The notes below the pieces were generated by a model. That model made no database searches. It was not told where the DNA came from and saw nothing but the letters and a program-made list of their open reading frames with translations. A DNA stretch of 64,000 bases, from assembly GCA_963921195.1 (NCBI GenBank), contig OY992537.1:63786400-63850399 (forward strand), in the 5' to 3' direction. The translations under genes were made by a program, and so were the position numbers. Source of the DNA: Pegoplata infirma. Its lineage: Eukaryota; Arthropoda; Insecta; Diptera; Anthomyiidae. How positions within the stretch are numbered: position 1 is the stretch's first letter; each line of letters begins with the position of its first letter. Shown piece by piece: positions 46,531 through 57,523 of this stretch.

Positions 46531-47094
46531 ATAGAGTTATAACTTTTTGAATTTTTTGCAAATATCAAAATGTCCATCCCATAGTCGTATAGGCCATGAA
46601 AATATATTAAGAAATGATGTCTTTTTCGCGAACGTTAAAAAGGTTCACGCACCAAACGCGATGAAGTTTTGAATATTAGTTTTTCTTTTAAGTATAAACA
46701 AATTAAATTTAATCGCAAAATATTTAGGATTTTCTTGTAATTTCATTAATATAAAAACAAAATCTCATCAATTGGATGGAGGACGCGAAACAATTGCGAT
46801 ATTATAACGCTATTTCGCGAATTTTTTAAATTAGCTGAGTTTTAGTGTCAAATGATAGGGTCTATGAGGCAGTAATTCTTTTCAGCCACTAAAGATTATA
46901 ATCGCGGAATTTAGGTGCTTTTTCGCGGATGTTATAAATAAGTTTAATGTTTGTTCCTTCTGATAGGTAGTCATGAGTTTGTGATAATTTTCAAATAATT
47001 AAGATATGACGTCATAATATAAAATTTTTAAAACAAAAAAATAAAAAAAATAATTCTTGGTGGTGTTTTAGAAATTGCATGAACTTTTTTCACC
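46531..47094. other. A+T-rich insertion in the retrotransposon remnant
   Basis: Separates the RNase H and RT remnants, where related elements are continuous. AGAGTTATAAC at the left and GTTATCTCT at the right are a weak inverted match. TTCGCG motifs recur inside. Probably a non-autonomous insertion. Confidence 0.4.
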
Positions 47095-47580
47095 GAAATG
47101 AACGAAAAAATATATTTTTGTTATCTCTACAACATTGCCCATAGCGTGGTGGGATGGACTTTTTTTGTCCAAAAAAAGTGATAACCCTAATGTCCAATGG
47201 TATCAGATGAAGGAGGATATCTAATGCTGCCGTAGGTTCAATACGAAGCGAACCAGTGATGCAGATCGATGCCATTCTCTGTAACCTCATGACTAAGACA
47301 CAGTTCCCTTTTGTTTTTTCCATACAGCAGAAGTGTACGCACCACTGCTGTATAAATCCAATAAACGACTTTAGGTCTAAACCCCCATCGTTTTCCAATG
47401 GCTCTTTTACAGGAATATAAAGCAATCGTTGCTCTTCTCACTGTGTCCAGCGTACTACTAACTGGTGTCCCTAGATTCAGACGCATGAATCAGGCCGATC
47501 GCCTTTTCCGGTGGTATTGGCCCCGGGTTGGGGAAGTACGTAGAGGCGAGCCAAATAGACTTTCCATTAAGTTTAAGTAA
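47095..47580 (-). pseudogene. Non-LTR retrotransposon, C-terminal RT remnant
   Basis: Two overlapping minus-strand frames (47238-47486, 47090-47425) give RRATIALYSCKRAIGKRWGF, VVYWIYTAVVRTLLLYG and LQRMASICITGSLRIEPTAA. These are the thumb and connection blocks that follow the reverse transcriptase palm in RNase H-bearing non-LTR elements. The parallel segment at 61088-61492 is a relative. The frame shifts near 47425. The palm with YADD is absent. Confidence 0.78.
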
Positions 47581-47688
47581 AAGTTGACAAAAAGATAGCA
47601 ACCTTCAACTTAAAAACAGGAGTCTTTAATCCGAAAATACCTACCACACCGTACACAGGGCTGTTGGATAAAAACCAAATCAAATTGT
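47581..47688 (-). pseudogene. Probable continuation of RT remnant
   Basis: Minus-strand composition and the run into the preceding block suggest further decayed coding sequence up to the SINE; no motif is certain. Confidence 0.3.
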
Positions 47689-48063
47689 GGGTGCTGTGGC
47701 TTAGTGGTTAGCGCGTTGGACTACTAGCCAGCAAGCCTGGATTCGATTCCCGGCTCAGGCGGTACAACATTTTTTCAGATATTTATTAGTTTCTATATAT
47801 TTTCGTTGATAAATAGCACTAAAACGTCAACGAAGCTTCAAAAATAATTCGCCAGATCAATAACAGATGGCGATGCAACAACTGTACTCAAAATTATTAA
47901 CACGCGCAATTACAGTATTGCCATACTGAAGCCCTTCTATCTTTCAAATCTTTCATTTCTCTTCTGTCCCCTTTCCGAAATAAACATCACGGTTACATTA
48001 GTAATTGATAGGCAGCATTGCCTGAGTGTTGTTTCTTTTATAAAAAAAAAAAAAAAAAAAAAA
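47689..48063 (+). mobile_element. tRNA-derived SINE
   Basis: The head (47691-47766) has a perfect A-box consensus TGGCTTAGTGG and a near-perfect B box GATTCGATTCC 33 bases on. The anticodon-like stem GTTGG/CCAGC pairs but its loop is eight bases and the acceptor stem does not close. The body is about 275 unique bases, and a 22-base poly(A) ends it at 48063. Head, body and A-tail define a SINE transcribed by pol III. It is inserted opposite in sense to the non-LTR remnant. Target duplication not recognised. Confidence 0.8.
47697..47750 (+). promoter_or_regulatory. Pol III internal promoter (A and B boxes)
   Basis: A box at 47697-47707, B box at 47740-47750, within the SINE head; standard order and distance for tRNA-type promoters. 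Confidence 0.75.
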
Positions 48064-48363
48064 GGAGCAGCTAAAGTGCAACTGAGGCTGCCTCATAGTA
48101 ATGGAAGTTTGTTTATAGGAACCGCAAAATCTTCCTTCACTATCCTTTCCACCACAGTTTTATTGGCTTCGTCCCCCGTGATATCATGGAGGTCGCGTCG
48201 CATTAATCACCAGATTTGGTTTCTAATCTAATTCGATCCTAATGTGACATTAGTTGTGCCCTCCATGTTATCACAGAGGTCAAGTTTGTTACCAGATTCG
48301 TTTTCTCCTATCAGCCAAGAGTAGGTGGCATCAGCACCATCCACAATGTGGATTCCACATCCT
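48064..48363 (-). pseudogene. Non-LTR retrotransposon ORF1-region remnant
   Basis: Minus-strand frames carry short coding-like stretches such as RDLHDITGDEANKTVVERIV near 48190, without a recognised motif. It continues from the ORF1 fragment to its right in the coordinates. Confidence 0.4.
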
Positions 48364-48669
48364 TTACTGCATGGGTGCTAACCTGAATATCAACCTCCTT
48401 CCAGCCGACATTGTCATTAGCTTAGCTGCGTTTAAAATAGGCTTCTTGTCGCTCTTGTAGACATTGCCTCTAATATGAAAAAAGCCAAATCTAATAATGC
48501 CGTCAGTCTCGGCTAAAAGCGGAAGTGATTCCTCATTAACCAAGTTCACTGCTTTACGACGAGCGCCATCCATTTTACTCAATCTGGCAATTTGCCAATT
48601 CTGAGTTGGAAGGTCAGTATTGCAGACCCTGATCATCTTCCGAATGACTTCAGTGTCACTTATAGCCAT
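48364..48669 (-). pseudogene. ORF1p C-terminal domain, DUF4780-like
   Basis: A 101-codon minus-strand frame contains NWQIARLSKMDGARRKAVNL and IIRFGFFHIRGNVYKSDKKP. This W-x-I-x-R followed by L-V-x-x-x-S-L and G-x-x-x-x-R-x-Y-K-S-D pattern resembles the DUF4780 domain found in ORF1 proteins of some insect non-LTR elements. The match is by eye. It is a fragment; the flanking frames are broken. Confidence 0.5.
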
Positions 48670-49126
48670 CGGAATCCATGTATGAGCTCTGGACTACGAC
48701 GGGATATCATTTTGTTGTACGACCTCCAGTTTGGCTCTAGGCCTTAACTCTCCCACTTGGCTAATGGTAACCTTAAACATGGTTGCTGATCTTTTGTTCC
48801 AAAAAGCAACGAGTTTTATTCACCCTTGATACCAAACTGCGTTGACAGTAGTGGGGGAAAATCAGGAATACTCTCAAGGAGCCTGAATTAAGCACATTTC
48901 ATTAATTTAGTTTTCTCTATACTTTACTTGTCCCTCGGGATAATACATCCCTATTTCCCAAGTTGATGACAGTCACAACGAGACTTCCTTTCACCACTTC
49001 ACTAAAAGACTGAGTAAAGATGTTGCCGTTCATCTTAGTCCTCCTAAGTAAAGGTTTTTCGTCTGGCGATCGTTACCAGACCGTTTACCAGACTTCGATG
49101 ACGAGGCCGAAACAACGCTCTGTTTG
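48670..49126 (-). pseudogene. Decayed link between ORF1 fragments
   Basis: G+C content is higher than in neighbouring DNA and short minus-strand frames alternate, as expected for broken coding sequence. No single domain recognised. Confidence 0.4.
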
Positions 49127-49419
49127 TTAAATGCGCGTTGGCGAAAGTTTGTCCTGTTCTTCAATGATTCCTTTCGCACATAATAGCGATGCCTTCTCAC
49201 GTTCGAAGAGCGTCGCTTTATCGCGTTGGCTTAGTTTGTTAATTAATTTCAAATAAACCTTTCTCTGGCTGTGAGTGACCATTGGTAACTTAAGTTTCCT
49301 TTTCTTTTTGAAACCAATATTAGGCTGAGCACCGTTACCATATTCAAGGCCGGACTCAAAGGTCGCAACCCTTAGATTAGTACTAGGACCAGTAGCAGTC
49401 GGTGAGACAGAGCCTCATA
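49127..49419 (-). pseudogene. Non-LTR ORF1 N-terminal remnant
   Basis: An uninterrupted minus-strand frame of about 97 codons runs from a stop near 49420 to a TAA at 49127-49129. It reads a lysine-rich NIGFKKKRKLKLPMV segment followed by a charged, probably helical stretch (LSQRDKATLFEREKASLLC). Its place upstream of the DUF4780-like fragment fits ORF1 of the same element. Beyond the stop the frame shifts. Confidence 0.45.
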
Positions 49420-49539
49420 ATAAACCGGTATCATTTGTGTCAATATTTTCATTTTCCTTGCTGATGGCATGGAAATATAAAAAAAAAAAACTATTACGAA
49501 GAATTTTATTAATTCAATTATTACCACGAAATTGAGTAG

Positions 49540-49690
49540 AGTTTGCCATATGTCGGCAAATCACAGAGATCTATTCACTTTGTCATTCCGTGTGTAACGC
49601 ATCGAGACATCGGTCTGGGATACAATCAATAGTCTATACTATTGATCCTTGATCAATTCTATAACATTCTAGCGATGTCCGTCTGTGGAA
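49540..49690 (+). repeat. Diverged DINE-like 5' fragment
   Basis: TTTGTCATTCCGTGTGTAACGC, CATCGGTCTGGGA and TTCTAGCGATGTCCGTCTGT match copy B in order. It stops at the microsatellite. Confidence 0.6.
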
Positions 49691-50949
49691 TTCACGACGC
49701 ATTAAAAATTCAAGTTTGAAACAAATTTCCAAAAATGGCTATTTATTTTTACGGTCAGAATTTTTTTAAAATATAATTTATTTTTCATTGACCCTCTCAA
49801 CTTAAACTTAATTTGTGCCAAATCAGATAATTTTAACAAGTGCAGCCGTTTGATCTCAAACACTTTCTAAAAAGGGTTTTCCAAAAATCAAAAATTTTGA
49901 TCGAAAGGCGTCACGGGTTAAAATGATCGGATTTTACTCAAATTAAGTTTAAATTGAAGCTCGTCCCAATTTTTATGAAAAGGTCAAATAAAGTAAACTT
50001 GAGATTGATTTTAAAAATTTTTGGCAAATTTTAAATAAGCAATATCTCGAAAATCGTTAAAATGATTTTAAAACATTTTTAATATTCGTGTTTAGCGCAT
50101 CAAAATTATTAAATATGATATATCGCAGGACACATTTTTTTTGAATTTAAAAAATCCAAAACTTTAATCACCGGTCGCCACGGGTTAATTTAATGCGATT
50201 TGCATCTTATTTTAGACCTAGGAGAGTAAAAATGTTCCTGGACACTCAGGAAAATAAAAAGTTAAAAAAATGTGTCGAGGGTACACAATTTCCTCAGCCA
50301 AAATTTAAAACCTTTGTCCCACTGTTCGATAAAAGGCATAAGTGAGGGAAAAAATGGCAAATCAAATAGAAGATGGAAATATTTCTATTAAAAACAATAA
50401 AGACAAACAAGAATACACTCAAGAATTAAGAAGATGAAACTTATAAACATTCAATTGGAAATTGGAATTTACAATTGCAATTGAACAATCGTTTTTTTGT
50501 TTGTTTTTTCTTCAATTGTAAAGAAAATAATCAATCATTGTCAGGACATGAATAAAGGATAGATTTTGTTTTTTTAATAAAAATATCAACAGTTTAAGAG
50601 GCGGTAGTAGACAGTAGAAGGGCATGAAGGAGATAAAATGATGAGAAGTGAGCTGTAAATTAGTTACAAAAAAAAAAGTTTATAAAGCCATTAAATTGGA
50701 AAACAATGAAAGGATAATAAAAAAATGTATGGTTGATTTGCAATGATGATGAAAATACTCTACATAATTTTTAAGGCTAATAAAATAATTGCGGGATTTG
50801 CCGTATGTACGCCCAAATAACGAAAAGCGAACAGTCATTTGAGCATGGTGATATATTAAAGCTGTATGATTTCGCTAATTGTGTGTATTAAACTATCAAA
50901 CTATTAACTTTTCACTTTAATTGTCAAATAAAACAATGTATTTTTTAAT
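49691..50949. other. Unassigned stretch with a possible 265-bp repeat
   Basis: GTCACGGGTTAAAATGATCGGATT near 49910 and GCCACGGGTTAATTTAATGCGATT near 50168 sit in similar surroundings, suggesting an old tandem duplication. No gene recognised. Confidence 0.4.
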
Positions 50950-51119
50950 AACACACAAAAAAAATTTTTCCAATGAACGACTTTCATAGTATTTATGAAC
51001 CAATTCATAAAAATGTATTAACTTTTTCATAATACTTATAAACTTTTTTACAGTATTTATGAATAAATAATAATATGTGAATTTAAGAACTATTTAATAT
51101 CTATATACATAATTTCCCT

Positions 51120-53690
51120 ATTTGTGTGTTCCTCTTTTTTTGTCTATCCAGAGCTTTTTGAAGCCAACTGATGAGCTACAAAGCTGAAAATTGGCATGCT
51201 TATAGTAAAACACCTGGGGCAGATCCTAACGTAGCCGGATTTTCGATTTTTTGCCTGTGGGCGGAGAAATAAGTGGGAAAGTGGGCGTGGCAAAATGCAA
51301 TTTTTTGACGTTTTTGCTTAATTTAAAGCCCCCAAATGACTTAGGAATCTGAAAACTTCCTAGAATATAGTCCTGACGATGCCGCATATCCCCAAGTAGT
51401 CGGATTTAAAATTTTCGCAATGTGGGCGGAGAATTGAGGGGAAAAGTGGAGTGGCAAAATTTAGATTTTTTTAACATTTTTACTTCTTTTGAAGCCCCCA
51501 AATGACTTAGGAAGCTGAAAATTTCCTAGAATATAGTCCTGACGATGCCGCATATCCCCAAGTAGTCGGATTTAAAATTTTCGCAATGTGGGCGGAGAAT
51601 TGAGGAAAAAGTGGCGTGGCAAAATTGGAATTTTTTAAAATTTGTACTTCTTTTGAAGCCCCCAAATGACTTAAGAAGCGGAAATTGCATAGCATTTAGT
51701 TCTAACAATGAAACATATCCTAAAGTAATCGGATTTAATTTTTTTAAACTGTGGAAGGAGAATTAAGAGAAAAATGGGGCGTGGCAAAATTGTGTTTTTT
51801 AATATTTAATATGAAGATAAAAATGGTAATTTTTGCTTATTTTAAAGTCCTCTAATGACTTAGGAAGCTGAAAATTTTCTAGCGTATAGTCCTATCGATG
51901 AAGCATATCCTGAAGTAGTCAAATTTTAAATTTTTGGACTGTGGGCGGAGAATTGAAATGAAAATGGGGAGTGACAAAATTGAGATTTTTAACATTTTAA
52001 CTTCTTTTGAAGCCCCCAAAGGAAGCGGAAAATGCACAAAATTGACATGTATATAGGAGGTTTCATGTGGAAGACACGAGCCTGGATTTTTGATATCCAG
52101 TGTATGGGTGGAGAATAAGAAAGGCAAGGGGCGTGGTAAATTTATTTCCATCTATTTTCTGAATATATATTTTATTTTTTTGTGTTTCTCTTATTTTTTG
52201 TGTATCCAGCGCCTTTTGAATCTCATTGATGGACTTAAAAGCTTAAAATTGGCATGTATATAATAAAACACAAGGGACAGATTCTTACGAAGTCGGATTT
52301 TTTGCCTGTGGGCGGCGAATTACGAGAAAAGGGGACTTGGCAAAATTATTTTTTTTTAACATTTTAGAGTATTTTTAAGCTCCGCCCCAATGAAAACGGA
52401 AGCTGAAAATCCCTAACATGTAGTCCTAACTATGAAGTATATTCTAAAGTAGTCCGATTTAATATTTTTGGAATGTAGATAGAGAGTTGAGAGGAAAAAG
52501 GGGCAAGGCAATATTGTGTTTTATTTTTTTTATTTGGCTAACTTTAAAGCTCTAATGACCTACGCAGCTGAAAATTGCAAGCATATTGTCCTGACACTGG
52601 AGCATATCCTTAAGTATTCAGACTTAAAATTTTTGGACTGCGGACGGAGAATTGAGAGGGAAAAGGGGCGTGGATACGAGTATAGTACTAACGATGGAGC
52701 TTATCATAAAGTAGTCAGATTTAAAAATTTTGGAATACACAGAAAAAACAGTTTAATTGTGCCAGCCGAATTAAGAGCCAACTGCATGGTTTAATTACAA
52801 CAACTGAAATTTTCGGTTGCGATTACCGAAATTTATTTGGACCAACAGAAGTTAAATTTTTAAAACAATTTTTTGTCATGGCTACCGAAAATTTCGGTTG
52901 TTGTTATTAAACTATGCAGTTGGCTCTAAATTCTGCTGGCACAACTAAACTGTTCTCTCTGTGTAGGGACGGAGAATAAAGAGAAGAAATGGGCGTGGAA
53001 AAATTATGTTTTTACATCTTACCTAATTTTGAAGACACCTTATGACCTTGAAAGATGAAAATTAGAATACATATGGTACGGACTATGACAAAGATCAACT
53101 CTGACCTGGATATCCAGTGAAAGGGCGGAAATACAAAAAATTCGTTGTGAATTTTGTTCAGTTTGTATATATAATCTGTAACGTAGCTGGATTTTCGGCC
53201 TTTAAGTCAGGGGGAGTGGCGGAAGACGGCGGAATTTAGCTTTTAAATATTTAAACTATTTCTGAAACCCCTAATGACTAAGGAAGCTGAAAATTGTTAA
53301 GCATAAAGTATTGACAATGGATCATATCCTTATGAAGTCAGATTTAACATTTAAACTGTGTACGGAGAATTATAAGGAAATATTTAAGTGGAAAAATTTT
53401 TGTGTTTTTTAACATTTTAACTAATTTTAAAACCCTTCATGATAAAAAGAAAGATAAAAATTTCCATGTATATAGGAGTGACCATGGGACAGATCCACAC
53501 GATGGATTTTTGATATCCGGTTTATGGACGGAGAGACGAAATGGGCGTGCCAAATTTAGTTCTAAAATTTTATCAATAAAACCTTTTATACTCATTAAAT
53601 TTTTTTCCAGTTTGGGAAATATATTGATGTAACTCAATCTAGCAATATTAAATTTTTGAAGCACAAACATAATTTTTTATAAAGTTTGGT
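51120..53690 (+). repeat. Diverged tandem array, period about 165 bp
   Basis: AAGCCCCCAAATGACTTAGG recurs at 51327, 51492 and 51656 and, diverged, at about 51845, 52010, 52380, 52545, 53030, 53267 and 53430. Each unit includes TGTGGGCGGAGAATTGAG and GGGCGTGGCAAAAT. The third units are most alike; outer ones decay. One unit is split by a MITE (52738-52963). Confidence 0.85.
52738..52963. mobile_element. TA-flanked MITE with 85-bp inverted repeats
   Basis: CACAGAAAAAACAGTTTAAT and ATTAAACTG-type right end CAGTTTAGTTGTGCCAGC (reverse) extend about 85 bp inward. TA lies on both sides (52736-52737, 52964-52965). It interrupts a satellite unit whose other copies supply the empty site. The TA duplication suggests a Tc1/mariner-derived MITE. 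Confidence 0.85.
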
Positions 53691-53952
53691 AAAATATTAG
53701 AACTAATGAGAAAAGTGATTTGTTGTTCCGCCTGGCTGGGACAGGCTATTCGACTAGTTTTTTCATAAATACTATGAAAAAGTTCTAAATTTAATGAAAA
53801 AGTTCATAAATTTGTATGTATTTGTTCATAAATACTAAGAATTTCGTTCATTGCCAAATATTTGTTTTTCTGTGAACCAATGGGTAGGCATTTGTAAAAC
53901 CTTTTTTTAATAATTTTTTTGGTTCGTTATTTGACGATCGTTATCTTACTAA

Positions 53953-54295
53953 AGGTGGCTTCAGACCATAATATTTGTAATAATATCTGTCAAAATTTTG
54001 TGTAAAACCTATAAAATAGTATGGTGTAAACACAAATCGGTATAAAACCAAGAGAAATACGGATTGAAAAATGACAAGCGGATACGTATTCTCATTTTTA
54101 GAAATTTCTCTAAAAATGAGAAAACGTATGCGCTTTTCATAAGATCAGGGTTGTATTTGTTTTGATAATATTTAAGATGTGATGGTGTAAATACGCAAAG
54201 GATTTTTTAAAAGATTTTTTGACAAGCGGAGAAAATTTCGTATTATTTTAGATACGTATTTTCTTACGACTCAGTATTATAGTCTGAAGTGGGCT
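53953..54295. mobile_element. Harbinger-like MITE 1
   Basis: Ends AGGTGGCTTCAGACCATAAT and ATTATAGTCTGAAGTGGGCT are inverted repeats flanked by TAA (53950-53952, 54296-54298). The interior contains TTTTTAGAAATTTCTCTAAAAA palindromes. A TAA duplication fits PIF/Harbinger. Confidence 0.78.
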
Positions 54296-54298
54296 TAA

Positions 54299-54425
54299 GG
54301 CTGGATTACTCAATGCTCCGTTATAAAATAACTCTCCGTTTAATTTAACTTTTTCATACAAATTTTGACATAAGGCTCCGTTAAATCGGCAGTTAGCAGC
54401 TAACTTTTCATTGAGTAATCCGCCC
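54299..54425. mobile_element. Harbinger-like MITE 2, abutting MITE 1
   Basis: GGCTGGATTACTCAATG and CATTGAGTAATCCGCC are inverted ends, flanked by TAA at 54296-54298 and 54426-54428. The left TAA is shared with MITE 1. Only 127 bp long. Confidence 0.8.
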
Positions 54426-54428
54426 TAA

Positions 54429-55019
54429 GAGATTGTAATTTTTTTTTTTTAAATTCTCAATGGGAGAAGAGTTGAATATATATAAAAAATTTTTTTTAAA
54501 CATTAACGATTTGTCATTTAAATTTCCTTTGCTTGAAATTATTCAAGTCACTCTGGCTAGTTAGAAGCCCGCATATATCCATAGCTAACACCAGCAGATC
54601 GACAAAACGATTCAGAAACTTAATTATTCTGCATACTGTAGTTAAAATATGCTTCCCTAAAGGATTTATAGTTAATGCTATTTTTTTTATCATTTTCATT
54701 TTCTACTTCGCTTGAGGAATACTTGTCAGTAACTATTCTATTTTAGTGTTTTTTTTTAACATCATATAATCAATCATGTGGAACACAATTTTATAATTAC
54801 ATTATGTCCTTGTCAACATAATAAAACAAAATCTAAATTGGAAGAACACAAAGTTTTGAAACAGAAGCACATGTTTACGACAAATTTCAACTGGATAATA
54901 AATTAAAAATAAATTAATTGTGATTTGCCAAAAAATACACCGTAACATAAACGTAACTCACACCTAATATAAAATTACTGATTTTTAATTCAACAATAAT
55001 AAGGTGACTATTTTTAAGA
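54429..55019. other. Unassigned A+T-rich stretch
   Basis: Overlapping 60-codon frames on both strands near 54514-54715 have no family signature. Nothing else seen. Confidence 0.45.
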
Positions 55020-55300
55020 CTAATGAATTTTTCTATAGGAAATATTTCGAGACCTTAGGACAACAAGGTGTTATTTTAAAAAAAAAATAGGCACAGGTCC
55101 TATCCTCGATTTTTCAAAATCTGATACATTTCTTTTAGGAAAAAACTCTCAGAACGTCAAACAAAACTTTATCACGCTTTTTTACAATCTGAATATTTTT
55201 TTCAGAAACAATGTCAAATTCTGAGACTTCTTTTATAATGAAAATGTCTAAGAATCTGATGCCTGAGAAAAAAACTGTCTTAAAATTTGAAACTTTTTTA
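55020..55300. repeat. Scattered degenerate 35-bp-family units
   Basis: AATTTTTCTATAGGAAATAT, AATTCTGAGACTTCTTTTAT and AAGAATCTGAT match parts of the 35-bp unit; no array order remains. Confidence 0.4.
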
Positions 55301-55648
55301 AATTCTACGAATTTAAGATTTTTAAATTATTTAAATTGTTTACATGCTTTAAATTGGTGAAATGAAAAAAAAAAATCATCAAAAAGTAGATTTACACTAA
55401 AAATATGTATCGTCCATTCCATAAGATATTGCCCATTCCATGAGATATATCCGACTAATTAAGAAATTTTGCATAGTGCCATAAAGATAGGTTGTTGGTA
55501 TGTTCAAAAAAACTGTTGGTGGGGAGGGGGTGTAAAAGTTAAGGGGTTTCGGCTTACTTTTTACCCCTTTCGGAGGCCCCATGGAGCGGTTGGAGCGGAA
55601 CATTTTTTTGGGCACTCTATAATTCGAAAAAAATTTGAAAAAAAAAAA
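55301..55648. other. Unassigned stretch
   Basis: A GC-richer patch at 55500-55590 is crossed by open frames on both strands, none recognised. Confidence 0.4.
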
Positions 55649-56045
55649 TAGAAAAGTTAAATTCGATTTGGCCGAATCCATTAATACCCTCCACAATACC
55701 CATTTTAAGTGATAGTAAATTTTCTAACGTGAAAAAATAACAGTTTTGATTAGAAATGTTTTATTTTGTGTAAAAAAAATTTTTTTTAGTAATTTTTGAA
55801 AAAAAAAAAATAATTTATTAATTTTTTTTTTGATTGCAAAATTTTTTTTGAGTGTAAAATTTGTTTCGAGTGTGTTTTTTTTTTTGTTTTGGTATAAGAA
55901 TATTTTTGAGTGACAAAAATACGTTGTAAAATATTTTTGTGACTTACCACTGTTTTTAAAACAGGTTTAACGGGTTTTCAATACGTGAATTTAAGGTGAA
56001 GCTAATGTGAAATTCACGGTTTTGCTAACAACTTTTGAACCACTG

Positions 56046-57115
56046 CACACTGGGTAATTTGAGCCAATTTTTAGACCAAAAATAATTACAGCCAAAGTTT
56101 TGGACCGATATGGCTGAAATTTTAAATTTAAGAGTTTTTTGTGAGCACGCACAGCTGGATTTTATGAATTTGGAAATCGTGGAAATTTTTAGGGTTGCCA
56201 CCATACGAAAAAAAGTAAAAAGGCTGAATATCTCGAAATCGAATAGGCTAATTTTTTGAAACTCGGCACGAAGAAAATACGCAAGGAGGCTACCAAAATG
56301 GCACACAAACATTTTGTTTGATTTTGCTCAAAAAAGCTGTTATTTTTTGAGCGGGCCTTGTACAACCTTAACGAAAAATGTTCACAAAAAGTACGTACTA
56401 TTTCCTTCAACGGCCAATCAGATAAATTTGGTTTAAAACATTATTTTAATCAATTTTACTGATAATAAAATTATAAACAGCAGCAGGGTTTTTCTCTTAG
56501 TTCTTTTCCCAATCCAAACGTTAGAAAGTTCAACATATTGCAAGCTGAGGCTGTCTGAAAGAAAATTATATATCTCAAAAACTGCAAAAAACCGCAACGT
56601 AAAATAAAAAAAAAAAATAATTCAGAATTATTTTCTTAACACTTTTCATCAATCAAAAACACGGCACACCAAGGCTAACATTATTAAAAGCTTATGCGAA
56701 GTTTATATTTATTGAAAAAGTCATTTATTTGAGGTTAGGTTACAATGACACGTTTTGTTAACTATAGCAATAACGTTCACCAAAATATTTTGTAATTTTT
56801 TTGTTACTTAATATCCCCTCTCTTCTCCATATTATACACGATATCCTTCTTTATGTTTAATAGCTGAAAAAATCGATTGAATTTATATTAAAATTAGGCG
56901 TTTTATGTCGCACTGAGCACGATGCTTGCAAATGCCAAATTCGACTGCCCGTCAATCAGCTTATATTTGTTTTTTTTTTGAAAAACCAAACATGCAGTTA
57001 TTTGATTTAATATTTTCTTAATCGAACGTAATTAACACAAACATTATTATTGTTAGTTCGAAAAATGATTTTTGGCCAAGATTTCGGTTCAAATTACCTA
57101 CTGTGCACTGGACCG
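56046..57115. mobile_element. TIR insertion in DINE-like copy, CACTG duplication
   Basis: Ends CACACTGGGTAATTTGA and TCAAATTACCTACTGTG are inverted repeats, flanked by CACTG (56041-56045, 57116-57120). Other family copies read GAACCACTG(A/G)ACCGATTT without interruption. Interior of 1.07 kb lacks a recognised gene. The superfamily is uncertain. Confidence 0.72.
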
Positions 57116-57383
57116 ATTTGGGTGAAATTCAAAACGAACTAGGCTTGAGGAACAAAAAATATATATGCCAAGCTTGAGCATCCTCAGAATTGCTTTTCGA
57201 AAGTTATAGTGCTTTTTATTTCAAAAATTCACGAAAAACCCTTGCCGGAATTTAGTCTTTTGCTCATAACTTTTGAATCACTGGACCGATTTTGCTGGAT
57301 TGCAATACCAATCTGACTAGGTAACATATATGCCAAACTTCAGGAGCCTCCGTAAAGTCTTTCAAAAGATAGCGTGTTTTCAA

Positions 57384-57436
57384 CAGACAGACAGACAGAC
57401 AGACAGACAGACGGACGGACAGACGGAAGGACGGAC
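57384..57436. repeat. (AGAC)n(GGAC)n microsatellite
   Basis: Reverse-strand equivalent of the (GTCY)n tract of copy B. Confidence 0.95.
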
Positions 57437-57523
57437 ATCGCTAGATCGTCTTAAAATCGATCGAGGATCATGAATATATATACTTTATGGGGTCCTAGAG
57501 CAATATTTCAAGGTGTTACAAAC

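Larger units (their letters stand above)
50950..53875. mobile_element. TIR element filled with a 165-bp satellite
   Basis: CACACAAAAA...CCAATGAACGACTTTCATAGTATTTATGAA (50952-51010) is mirrored by TTCATAAATACTA...TTTCGTTCATTG...TTTTTCTGTG (53757-53874); the arms are about 110 bp with scattered differences. Between them lies the roughly 165-bp tandem array. No coding frame. Target duplication unresolved. Confidence 0.65.

Noticed and set aside
47691..47766. Functional tRNA gene
   Set aside because: Acceptor stem does not pair, anticodon loop is eight bases, and a SINE body with poly(A) follows.
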